Assembly: GCF_009711165.2 (NCBI RefSeq)
Contig: NZ_WMID02000054.1
Location: 1-19,837 of the forward strand
DNA length: 19,837 bases
Direction: 5' to 3'
Origin: Flavobacterium sp. MC2016-06
Lineage (GTDB): Bacteria > Bacteroidota > Bacteroidia > Flavobacteriales > Flavobacteriaceae
Part shown: piece after piece, positions 1-6,445 of the stretch
Position numbering within the stretch: position 1 is the first letter of the stretch
Layout of the letters: every line of letters begins with the position of its first letter
The notes under the pieces: model-generated
What the model saw: only the letters and a program-made list of their open reading frames with translations
Database searches by the model: none
What the model was told of the DNA's origin: nothing
Translations under genes and position numbers: made by a program

Positions 1-250
1 AGGTTGAATAAAAATAGAAAAAAATTATTAAGTCCGAATCATTTAATTTTAAAGTTTCGACAAATATATAAGACAATTCTTATTTTTTAAGAATATAAAT
101 TTAAAAATATATTAAAATAAAAAATTTCTTACATGCTTCAATTTGAAAATAAACTTGAGACTTAAATAAAATGGGCTGATTGTAGGTTAAATGATTGTAA
201 GTAATATTAATTTTATATTTATTTTTAAAATTCAAATATAAAATATTCTC

Positions 251-258
251 TACCTTTG
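251..258 (+). promoter_or_regulatory. -7 promoter element of the oxygenase gene
   Basis: TACCTTTG matches the Bacteroidota -7 consensus TAnnTTTG. No TTG is seen at the expected -33 distance, so only the -7 half is supported. A transcript would start near 263, giving a leader of about 48 nt before the ATG at 311. Confidence 0.6.
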
Positions 259-263
259 TTATC

Positions 264-286
264 GAAAGGTTTTTATGACACCTTTC
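264..286 (+). other. hairpin at predicted mRNA 5' end
   Basis: GAAAGGT (264-270) and ACCTTTC (280-286) form a perfect 7-bp stem with a 9-nt loop. It begins almost at the predicted transcription start of the oxygenase mRNA. No T-tract follows directly, so it is not a terminator; a role in 5'-end mRNA stability is inference. Confidence 0.4.
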
Positions 287-310
287 TTCTTTAAATAAAA
301 AATGTAAAGT

Positions 311-1261
311 ATGCAAAACATTCCTAGTGTAGACTTACGTGATTTCCTTTCGGACGACCCGAAACGTAAACAAAAATTTGTAAATGAAATCGGCAGTGCA
401 TTTGAAAACATTGGCTTCGTAGCCTTAAAAGGTCATTTCTTAGATGATCAATTGGTAGACGAACTTTATGGCGAAATAAGAAAATTTTTCGCTTTGCCAG
501 TAGAAACTAAGCATAATTATGAAATTCCTGGTATTGGCGGACAAAGAGGCTATGTTTCTTTTGGAAAAGAACATGCTAAAGGACGCAAAGAAGGAGATTT
601 GAAAGAATTTTGGCATTTTGGTCAATATGTTGACAAAGATTCAAAATATGCTTCAGAATACCCAGACAATGTAGACGTTAAAGAATTACCTCGTTTTAAC
701 GTTGTAGGTAAAGAAGCATACCAAATGCTTGAAAAAACAGGTGTTTATGTATTGAGAGCTTTAGCTTTACATTTAGGTTTAGATGAGTTTTATTTTGATC
801 AATATGCAAAAGATGGAAACTCAATTTTAAGACCAATTCATTACCCACCAATTACTTCTGAGCCAGAAAACGCAATTCGCGCTGCAGCTCATGGCGACAT
901 CAACTTGATTACGCTTTTAATGGGAGCTCAAGGTAAAGGATTACAAGTTCAGAATCACGATGGCGAATGGATTGATGCTATTGCAGAAGACGATCAATTG
1001 GTTATTAATGTCGGCGATATGTTGTCTAGACATACTAATAACAAACTAAAATCAACGATTCACCAAGTGGTAAACCCACCAAGAGAATTATGGGGAACTT
1101 CACGTTACTCAATTCCGTTTTTTATGCATCCAGTAAGCGATATGCGCCTAGATTGTTTAGAAAACTGTATTGACGCAGAAAATCCTAAGAAATTTGAAGA
1201 TATTACAGCGGGAGATTATTTATACGAACGCTTAGTAGATTTAGGGTTAATTAAAAAGTAA
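311..1261 (+). CDS. isopenicillin N synthase-like Fe(II)/2-oxoglutarate-dependent oxygenase
   Basis: A 316-residue cytosolic protein of the isopenicillin N synthase / 2OG-Fe(II) oxygenase superfamily. The N-terminal DIOX_N-like region (about residues 4-120) is followed by the double-stranded beta-helix core. The iron triad is visible as H194 and D196 in AAHGDINL and H251 in the IHQV motif. The RxS motif that binds the 2-oxoglutarate carboxylate is R265-S267 (RYSIPFF). Length and motif order match full-length bacterial members, so the enzyme should be active. The substrate cannot be read from sequence; relatives hydroxylate or desaturate small molecules. The ATG at 311 follows a TAnnTTTG promoter and a short hairpin leader. 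The gene is probably monocistronic, because a long perfect hairpin lies between it and the next gene. Confidence 0.9.
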   Translation: MQNIPSVDLRDFLSDDPKRKQKFVNEIGSAFENIGFVALKGHFLDDQLVDELYGEIRKFFALPVETKHNYEIPGIGGQRGYVSFGKEHAKGRKEGDLKEFWHFGQYVDKDSKYASEYPDNVDVKELPRFNVVGKEAYQMLEKTGVYVLRALALHLGLDEFYFDQYAKDGNSILRPIHYPPITSEPENAIRAAAHGDINLITLLMGAQGKGLQVQNHDGEWIDAIAEDDQLVINVGDMLSRHTNNKLKSTIHQVVNPPRELWGTSRYSIPFFMHPVSDMRLDCLENCIDAENPKKFEDITAGDYLYERLVDLGLIKK

Positions 1262-1284
1262 ACTTTTTAAATTCCAACATATTA

Positions 1285-1324
1285 AAATTCCAAATTCCAA
1301 ACTTCTTATTGGAATTTGGAATTT
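1285..1324. repeat. perfect heptad-built hairpin
   Basis: AAATTCCAAATTCCAA (1285-1300) is the exact reverse complement of 1309-1324, giving a 16-bp perfect stem with an 8-nt loop. Each arm is two copies of the heptamer AAATTCC plus AA. A short T-run follows, so it could end transcription of the oxygenase gene, though the stem is low in GC. The left-arm 16-mer recurs at 1721-1736 on the other side of the SUI1 gene. Confidence 0.85.
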
Positions 1325-1374
1325 AATTTTTAAAAGCAAAAAAGTTGGAATTTATTTTTTAGAATAAAAAATGT

Positions 1375-1707
1375 ATGGACTTTAAAGATCAATTAAAAAA
1401 TTTATTTCCAGATCACGTAGAATCAAATGAACCAGAAGAAATTCAGGAGCAAGATCATGTGCTTTATGTTCAAAAAGAGCCCATGATCTGCAAATTTGAA
1501 AAACGAAAAGGAAAAGCAACCACAATTATCGAAGGTTACGAAGGATCTGATGAAGATTTTAAAATTCTAGCCAAAGAAATTAAAACAAAATTAAGCGTTG
1601 GCGGTACTTTTAAGGATGATTCTATTATCATTCAAGGAGATTATCGTGACAAAATAATGGCAATTTTAAAAGAAAAAGGATTTAAAACCAAACGTGTAGG
1701 AGGTTAA
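1375..1707 (+). CDS. SUI1/YciH-type translation initiation factor
   Basis: A 110-residue protein whose C-terminal two thirds (about residues 40-110) form an eIF1/SUI1 domain. The family signature is visible: a basic KRKGKATTIIEGYEG segment, a central KLSVGGTFKDDSIIIQGD, and a terminal LKEKGFKTKRVGG. The first 40 residues are acidic and likely flexible. Bacterial YciH-type members bind the 30S ribosomal subunit and influence start-codon selection. The ATG at 1375 opens the frame; another ATG at 1371 starts only a four-codon out-of-frame stretch. Flanking AAATTCC repeats set the gene apart from both neighbours. Confidence 0.88.
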   Translation: MDFKDQLKNLFPDHVESNEPEEIQEQDHVLYVQKEPMICKFEKRKGKATTIIEGYEGSDEDFKILAKEIKTKLSVGGTFKDDSIIIQGDYRDKIMAILKEKGFKTKRVGG

Positions 1708-1720
1708 ATTCCAATTTTTT

Positions 1721-1736
1721 AAATTCCAAATTCCAA
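1721..1736. repeat. second copy of the AAATTCC 16-mer
   Basis: Identical over 16 nt to the left arm at 1285-1300, with a shorter AAATTCCAA at 1706-1714 just before it. It can pair with the right arm at 1309-1324, which would loop out the whole SUI1 coding region. Confidence 0.75.
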
Positions 1737-1756
1737 TGAATTAGAGGGTTGAAAAT

Positions 1757-1817
1757 GTTTCAAGTTTCAAGTTTCAAGTTCTGAGCGGCATGAAACCTGA
1801 AACCTGAAACCTGAAAC
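1757..1817. repeat. heptad inverted repeat (GTTTCAA / TGAAACC)
   Basis: The left arm is three tandem GTTTCAA plus GTT (1757-1780). The right arm is three TGAAACC plus TGAAAC (1791-1817). Folded together they pair at 21 of 24 positions. The three mismatches fall at the same position of each heptad (A opposite C). An A-run, not a T-run, follows on the plus strand, so it is not a classical terminator for the SUI1 gene. Confidence 0.8.
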
Positions 1818-1854
1818 AAAAAAAACTTACCCCTCCCCATTAAACCAAAAACAT

Positions 1855-2724
1855 ATGATACAAGCATCAGAATTAATACTAAATCCAGACAGAAGTGTTT
1901 ATCATTTAAATCTTAAACCAGAACATATAGCGCACGATATTATTTTTGTTGGAGACCAAAATCGTGTGGAGAAAATCACTCAGTTTTTTGATTCAATTGA
2001 ATTTTCAACTCAAAAAAGAGAGTTTAAAACGCAAACCGGAATCTACAAAGGCAAAAGAATGTCTGTAATGTCTACAGGAATTGGTCCTGACAATATTGAC
2101 ATTGTAATAAACGAATTGGATGCTTTGGTGAATATTGACTTAAAAACGCGCGAGCCAAAAGAAAACCTGACTTCTTTGAATATTATAAGAATTGGAACTT
2201 CGGGATCTTTGCAGGAAGATATTCCGGTAGATAGTTTTGTAATGTCTAAATTTGGTTTAGGATTAGACAATATGCTCCGCTCCTACTTGATCGATGAAGT
2301 TTCTAATGCTGCAATTGAAGATGCTTTTACTGCGCATACGAATTGGGACATTAGAAAAGGAAAACCTTATGCGATTGCCTGTTCTGAAACATTAGAAAAA
2401 TTAATAGAATCGGATAAAATATTTAAAGGGATTACGGCTACTGCTGGTGGTTTTTATGGCCCGCAAGGACGTGTTTTACGCTTGAATATTCAGGATGAAG
2501 CATTAAATAGTAAAATGGATAATTTTAGTTTTAATGATACTAAAATCACTAATTTAGAAATGGAAACGGCTGCTATTTACGGACTTTCTGCACTTTTAGG
2601 TCATAATGCATTGTCTTTGAATGCTATTATTGCCAATCGTGCATCTGGAACTTTTAGTGAAGATCCGTACAAGGCTGTTGATGAGTTGATTGCTTATACT
2701 TTGAATAAATTAGCGTCTAAATAA
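1855..2724 (+). CDS. nucleoside phosphorylase (PNP/UDP family)
   Basis: A 289-residue cytosolic enzyme of the purine/uridine phosphorylase superfamily (PNP_UDP_1), cleaving nucleosides with phosphate to a base and ribose-1-phosphate in salvage. Visible motifs are the early GDQNRVEKI strand-turn (33-41), STGIGPDNID (73-82), IGTSGS (113-118) as the phosphate-binding turn, GFYGPQGR (199-206) in the base-binding region, and NLEMETAAIYGL (233-244) with the ribose-contacting Met-Glu pair. These look most like uridine-phosphorylase-type members, but purine versus pyrimidine specificity is not settled by sequence. Start ATG at 1855. The gene is separated from the SUI1 gene by repeats and is followed by an octamer repeat. 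Confidence 0.9.
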   Translation: MIQASELILNPDRSVYHLNLKPEHIAHDIIFVGDQNRVEKITQFFDSIEFSTQKREFKTQTGIYKGKRMSVMSTGIGPDNIDIVINELDALVNIDLKTREPKENLTSLNIIRIGTSGSLQEDIPVDSFVMSKFGLGLDNMLRSYLIDEVSNAAIEDAFTAHTNWDIRKGKPYAIACSETLEKLIESDKIFKGITATAGGFYGPQGRVLRLNIQDEALNSKMDNFSFNDTKITNLEMETAAIYGLSALLGHNALSLNAIIANRASGTFSEDPYKAVDELIAYTLNKLASK

Positions 2725-2762
2725 TTAGAGAATTTGTCAATTAGAAAATTAGATAATTATAA
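2723..2762. repeat. octamer tandem repeat AATTAGAN
   Basis: Five consecutive octamers: AATTAGAG, AATTTGTC, AATTAGAA, AATTAGAT, AATTATAA. The run starts within the stop codon of the phosphorylase gene and fills most of the 48-nt gap. The last octamer contributes to a small hairpin (ATAATC 2759-2764 with GATTAT 2769-2774) that includes the first two bases of the next gene's start codon. Confidence 0.6.
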
Positions 2763-2772
2763 TCTTTAGATT

Positions 2773-3165
2773 ATGTTTTTAAGAGTTGCACGACATACTG
2801 ATGATTTAGAGAAAATTGAAAATTTTTATGTCAATATTCTCGGTTTTGAACGTTTAGGAGGTTTTGAAAACCACCATAATTATGATGGTCTTTTTATTGG
2901 AAAATCTGGTTTAGACTGGCATTTTGAATTTACAAAATCGGATATAAAAGCAAAACATATTTTTGACGAAGACGATGTTATTGTGCTTTATCCAAAAAGT
3001 ATCTTGGATTATAATGAATTAATAAATACTATTTTACGAAACAATATCTCAACTATAACTGCAAGTAATCCTTATTGGAATGAAAACGGAAAAATGGTTC
3101 AGGATCCCGATGGTTATAGAATTGTAATATCGCCATTGAAAGCAGAAATAAACGAAATTGAATAA
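2773..3165 (+). CDS. VOC-fold (glyoxalase/bleomycin-resistance-like) protein
   Basis: A 130-residue single-domain protein with the vicinal oxygen chelate pattern of two beta-alpha-beta-beta-beta modules. ARHTDDLEKIENFYVNILGF (6-25) is the typical first strand and helix, and DPDGYRIVIS (111-120) is the typical last turn and strand. Candidate metal ligands are H8 and H50. The usual final glutamate on the last strand is not apparent, so it may be a binding or resistance-type member rather than a lyase. The stop overlaps the next start in TAATG (3163-3167), so the downstream gene is translationally coupled. Substrate unknown. Confidence 0.8.
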   Translation: MFLRVARHTDDLEKIENFYVNILGFERLGGFENHHNYDGLFIGKSGLDWHFEFTKSDIKAKHIFDEDDVIVLYPKSILDYNELINTILRNNISTITASNPYWNENGKMVQDPDGYRIVISPLKAEINEIE

Positions 3166-3638
3166 TGGAAAATACGCATACCAAAATCTTATTTAAATAC
3201 TACAGCGATTATTTAGAAGACAATGTTTCAGAAACGATGTGGGCTGAAATTATAGACTTAGAAAAAGGACATTTTAGATTGGATAATATCCCTTTTTTTG
3301 GACCTTTAATCGCAACTGATGATCTTTTTTTAGCAGAATATGATGAAACGGAAAAGCGTTTGGTCTTTAAAAAAACATTGCAGAGCTCTGGGAATTCTAT
3401 TGTACAGATTGTAATTTTAGACAAAGAATTTGATAAAGAAATTATCATTGAAAAATTAAAAGCAATTAATTGTTTATCTGAAGCTCTAAACGATACTTTT
3501 CTGTCTGTAGAAATCGTAAGAGATATTGATTATTCTATTGTAAAAGGTCTTTTGAGTGAGTATGAAGAGCTTGAAACTATAGAATTTGCAGAACCATGTC
3601 TTTCAGACAAACATAGAACAGATTTATTAAAAAATTAG
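3165..3638 (+). CDS. DUF4265-like protein
   Basis: A 157-residue soluble protein with no signal peptide or membrane segment. The order 'ETMWAEIID', 'FRLDNIPFFGPLIATDDL' and 'SGNSIVQIVIL' resembles the DUF4265 family, where a conserved W-x-E strand is followed by an R-L-D/E-N-I-P-F-F turn and a later S-G-x-S. Function is unknown. Its start overlaps the stop of the VOC gene by one base, so the two are made together. Family assignment is from remembered motif order only. Confidence 0.65.
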   Translation: MENTHTKILFKYYSDYLEDNVSETMWAEIIDLEKGHFRLDNIPFFGPLIATDDLFLAEYDETEKRLVFKKTLQSSGNSIVQIVILDKEFDKEIIIEKLKAINCLSEALNDTFLSVEIVRDIDYSIVKGLLSEYEELETIEFAEPCLSDKHRTDLLKN

Positions 3639-3647
3639 ATTTCCTTT

Positions 3648-3815
3648 TTAGGATAATTTTTTTGAACACATAGAATTATCGATTTTGTAAGTTCGAAACA
3701 AGGCGTTTCACTTGTTTAAAAGACAGATAGTGCTCTATGTTAAAGAAATGTATTTCTTTTTGCGTTCTTTTTTTTTAATAAAAATCTACGTTTCCATGTG
3801 TTCAAAAAATTAGGA
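3648..3815. repeat. MITE-like inverted-repeat element with flanking TTAGGA
   Basis: The ends are imperfect inverted repeats: TAATTTTTTTGAACACATAG (from 3654) against the reverse complement of CATGTGTTCAAAAAAT (ending about 3810). Similarity extends about 30 bp inward to a shared GATTTT. The hexamer TTAGGA lies just outside on both sides (3648-3653 and 3810-3815; the right copy shares a T with the repeat), as a target-site duplication would. The interior of about 110 bp has no gene but holds small hairpins (AACAAG/CTTGTT at 3697-3716; AAGAAA/TTTCTT around 3743-3758). It occupies most of the 246-bp gap before the PBP-like gene. Confidence 0.5.
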
Positions 3816-3884
3816 ACTATAATTAACTTAAACTATACTATTTTTAGATTACGCATACCAAACTTAACTTAAACTCAATTTATA

Positions 3885-4736
3885 ATGAAAACTGTAAAAA
3901 TTGTAGGTGTTCCTGAACACTTCAATTTGCCATGGCATCTGTGCATCGAAAATGGTGAATTTGAAGCAGAAAATATTGATTTACAATGGAAAAATATTCC
4001 CGAAGGCACCGGCAAAATGTGTCAGATGCTGCGTGACGGAGAAGCTGATATTGCTGTTATTTTAACCGAAGGAATTGTAAAAGATATTGTCGCTGGAAAT
4101 CCTAGTAAAATTGTACAGATATATGTTCAGTCGCCTTTGATTTGGGGAATTCACGTTGCCGAAAAATCTGATTTTCATACCGTAAAAGATCTTAAAAATA
4201 AAAAAGTGGCTATTTCTAGATTAGGTTCTGGATCGCAGTTAATGGCTTACGTAAACGCGAGCGAACAAGGCTGGGAAACTGACGATTTAGAATTTGAAAT
4301 CATTAATACAATTGACGGCGCTGTTGAAGCATTGACAAAAGGTACTGCAGATTACTTTATGTGGGAGCGTTTTATGACAAAACCACTTGTAGATCAAGGT
4401 ATTTTTAGACGTGTTGGCGACTGCCCTACTCCTTGGCCTTCTTTTGTAATTGCTGTACGCGATGAATTCTTGAAAAAGAACCCAAAAGTAATGGAAAAAA
4501 TATTAGAAATTATTAACGGAACTACCCATGACTTTGCTCAAATTCCAGATATTGATAAAACTTTGGCTGAATTATTTAACCAAAAAACCGAAGATATTCG
4601 CGATTGGTTAAAGCTTACACAATGGTCACAGAAAAACCTTACAGAAAAAGCATTTGTAAAACTTCAAAATCAATTATTTGATCTGGGAATTATAGATAAA
4701 AAAAGTACTTTTGTAGAAACGGTAAAAGCGCTGTAA
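3885..4736 (+). CDS. NMT1/PBP-like substrate-binding-fold protein, no signal peptide
   Basis: A 283-residue protein with the two-lobed periplasmic-binding fold of the NMT1/SsuA/THI5-type group. Visible elements are an opening strand with HFNLPWHLCIENGEFEAENID, the DGEADIAVILTEGIV helix turn, a hinge-region LKNKKVAISRLGSGSQLM, and ADYFMWERFMTKPLVDQG. The N-terminus (MKTVKIVGVPEHF) enters the first strand directly: there is no signal peptide, lipobox or membrane segment, so it is predicted cytosolic. No ABC permease or ATPase is adjacent. It therefore probably acts as a ligand-binding or biosynthetic THI5-like protein rather than a transporter subunit; that is inference. The next gene begins about 19 nt downstream. 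Confidence 0.8.
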   Translation: MKTVKIVGVPEHFNLPWHLCIENGEFEAENIDLQWKNIPEGTGKMCQMLRDGEADIAVILTEGIVKDIVAGNPSKIVQIYVQSPLIWGIHVAEKSDFHTVKDLKNKKVAISRLGSGSQLMAYVNASEQGWETDDLEFEIINTIDGAVEALTKGTADYFMWERFMTKPLVDQGIFRRVGDCPTPWPSFVIAVRDEFLKKNPKVMEKILEIINGTTHDFAQIPDIDKTLAELFNQKTEDIRDWLKLTQWSQKNLTEKAFVKLQNQLFDLGIIDKKSTFVETVKAL

Positions 4737-4755
4737 AAACTGCTTTTTGATTCTT

Positions 4756-5688
4756 ATGATGAAATTCCCTAAAATTGACTTTCCGCAATTAAAATCCAAA
4801 CTACAGGTAAAATCGCCTTGGGACAGGATTATTATTATGCTGTTGAGTCTTTTAATTACTATTCCGATTTTCATCATTCTGCATCAAAATCTGATCGATT
4901 TAGAGTGGGCTTTTAATTTAGACCGCGTTTTTATCTTCATTTTTGTTTTTGCTGCTGTTTTCTTTCTCTTAATGTTGCTGCGCACGATAATTATTTTGTG
5001 CATTGCAGTTTATATATTGGTTTTATTTTACGGAAGTGTGATTGGAAATTATGGTTTCAGCGAAATTTCCGAAGATTACAATTCGATGATTTATACGATG
5101 TCAGATAATCCGTTTCCACAAGATATTATTGTGGCAAAACTGCTTCCGTTTCCAAATAAATCGCAAATTATAAGTGCTATAGAATATCAGAATCCAAAGG
5201 TTAGGAATTTTGCTATTATGGCAACAAGCAAGTATTTTAAAGGAATAAAAGGATATTCTGATTATAGAACCACAATACAGTGTTTTGCTGTATTTAAAGA
5301 GATTAACAGCCGTTGGAATTATGTAAACGATCCTAAAGAAGGCGATTACATTGCAACAGCCAGCGAATCGCTGGAATATTTTTCTGGCGATTGTGACGAT
5401 CATTCTATTTTAATGGCCGCCGCAATTCGATCTATTGGCGGTACACCAAGACTTATTCATACTAAAGGACATATTTATCCCGAAATATTAATAGGTTCTA
5501 CTCTTGACTTAGAAAAGGTCAATTATTTGATTAAAAATGTTCTTTTTCCAAAAGAAAGCTACGGTAAAAAATTGCATTATCATATTGATGAACGCGGCCA
5601 AGTATGGATGAATCTTGACTATACAGCCAAATATCCCGGCGGTCCTTTTATGTACGAAGAGATTTTGGGAGCTTTAACTTTAAACTAG
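4756..5688 (+). CDS. membrane-anchored transglutaminase-like cysteine protein
   Basis: A 310-residue protein with three N-terminal hydrophobic segments (about 23-43, 57-75 and 78-98) and a C-terminal transglutaminase-like domain (about 140-310). The papain-like triad is visible as C213 in FSGDCDDHSIL, H239 in TKGHIYPE, and D288 in WMNLDYT. Such domains hydrolyse or transfer amide bonds; the substrate is unknown. A TTG at 4747 would extend the frame by three codons, but the ATG pair at 4756/4759 is the better start. The gene follows the PBP-like gene by 19 nt, so they are probably co-transcribed. A weak 6-bp hairpin (4724-4729 with 4742-4747) sits at the junction. Confidence 0.8.
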   Translation: MMKFPKIDFPQLKSKLQVKSPWDRIIIMLLSLLITIPIFIILHQNLIDLEWAFNLDRVFIFIFVFAAVFFLLMLLRTIIILCIAVYILVLFYGSVIGNYGFSEISEDYNSMIYTMSDNPFPQDIIVAKLLPFPNKSQIISAIEYQNPKVRNFAIMATSKYFKGIKGYSDYRTTIQCFAVFKEINSRWNYVNDPKEGDYIATASESLEYFSGDCDDHSILMAAAIRSIGGTPRLIHTKGHIYPEILIGSTLDLEKVNYLIKNVLFPKESYGKKLHYHIDERGQVWMNLDYTAKYPGGPFMYEEILGALTLN

Positions 5689-5837
5689 CAGTGTTTTAGT
5701 GTAAAATTTTAAAATTTCATTTTGTAAGAATTGCATTTTTTTTATTGTAGGATTATTTTATTAAATATTTGAATTTAAGTGTTTTACTTTGATTTATTTT
5801 TTGTAATTTTCTAGTATAAAACTTTAATCTAATAATT

Positions 5838-6206
5838 ATGAAAAAATCTAAATTTTTTATTTTCGGAGTTATCTTACTGACAATAGTAATGATTTCATGT
5901 CATAAGGGTAGAAATAAACTTGTTAATTCGTGGAAAATAACTGCAGTTGAAGCCAAAATGCCGCTTTCTGATTCTGCCAAAAGTGCAATTCTCGCAAACG
6001 GTACGTTGACGTTTACAGAAGATGGACATGTAACAGGATATTTACTTCATGAAATAAATGGTGGTACTTATGTTTTGAGCCAAGGCGGAAAAAGTTTAGT
6101 TATTAAAGACGAAGTAGGAACGCCTTATCCTAGCGAAAGTACAATAACAGATGACAAACTGATATTGGATCTTAAAGAAATGAAGTTAACATTGAATAAA
6201 ATATAA
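5838..6206 (+). CDS. lipocalin-like lipoprotein
   Basis: A 122-residue exported lipoprotein. Residues 1-20 are a classic type II signal (MKKSKFF, hydrophobic core, then MISC) with the lipidated cysteine at C21. The mature part resembles the small lipocalin-like domains common in Bacteroidota: an opening LVNSWKITAVE strand, LTFTEDGHVTGY in the middle, and a closing LILDLKEMKLTLNKI. Length is typical. The ligand is unknown. A strong intrinsic terminator 50 nt downstream ends the unit. No clear TAnnTTTG promoter was found upstream. Confidence 0.8.
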   Translation: MKKSKFFIFGVILLTIVMISCHKGRNKLVNSWKITAVEAKMPLSDSAKSAILANGTLTFTEDGHVTGYLLHEINGGTYVLSQGGKSLVIKDEVGTPYPSESTITDDKLILDLKEMKLTLNKI

Positions 6207-6256
6207 AACTTACGAAGTTCATTTTATTGAGCTTTCATAACCACACAATATTATCT

Positions 6257-6292
6257 AACCATTCTCTACAACTGTAAAGAATGGTTTTTTTT
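6257..6292 (+). terminator. Rho-independent terminator after lipoprotein gene
   Basis: AACCATTCT (6257-6265) pairs perfectly with AGAATGGTT (6278-6286) around a 12-nt loop, followed by an unbroken T-run to 6292. Confidence 0.88.
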
Positions 6293-6301
6293 ATTTTTGA
6301 A

Positions 6302-6331
6302 TTTGAAATAAAACTAAAAATTATACCTTTG
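6302..6331 (+). promoter_or_regulatory. promoter of the ABC-F gene
   Basis: TTTG (6302-6305), an 18-bp spacer and TACCTTTG (6324-6331) match the Bacteroidota -33/-7 promoter. Transcription would start near 6338, leaving a leader of about 108 nt before the ATG at 6446. Confidence 0.75.
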
Positions 6332-6337
6332 CAATTA

Positions 6338-6445
6338 TAAAATCGAAGTGTATCGTTTATGTGAAAAATAATTTCTTTTAGGCAATTTAGAGGGTAATCT
6401 GCAATTTGTGGATGCTCTATTTATTCATTCTTAAAGAAAGAAATT
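6338..6445 (+). promoter_or_regulatory. structured leader of the ABC-F mRNA
   Basis: AATTTCTTT (6370-6378) is exactly complementary to AAAGAAATT (6437-6445), the nine bases that end at the ABC-F start codon. An inner TAGAG (6388-6392)/CTCTA (6415-6419) pair stacks inside. The leader also holds a start-stop ATGTGA (6359-6364) and a 20-codon frame (6412-6474) that overlaps the ABC-F start out of frame. Some antibiotic-resistance ABC-F genes are controlled by leader attenuation with short peptides; a similar mechanism here is inference. Confidence 0.45.

Larger units (their letters stand above)
1..310. other. AT-rich gene-free left end
   Basis: No credible gene is visible before position 311. 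The DNA is very AT-rich. It contains a weak all-A/T-type hairpin (ATTCTTA at 76-82 with TAAGAAT at 88-94) and, at its right end, the promoter and leader of the oxygenase gene. A minus-strand open frame at 101-316 has a composition expected by chance in such DNA and runs through the promoter of the next gene, so it is not called. Confidence 0.6.

Noticed and set aside
76..94. Hairpin ATTCTTA/TAAGAAT as a terminator
   Set aside because: The 7-bp stem has a single G-C pair and no clear gene ends just before it.
101..316. 71-codon minus-strand frame
   Set aside because: Composition is that of random AT-rich DNA and it overlaps the promoter and leader of the oxygenase gene.
4724..4747. Terminator between the PBP-like and transglutaminase-like genes
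   Set aside because: The stem is only 6 bp and the T-run is short; co-transcription across the 19-nt gap is more likely.
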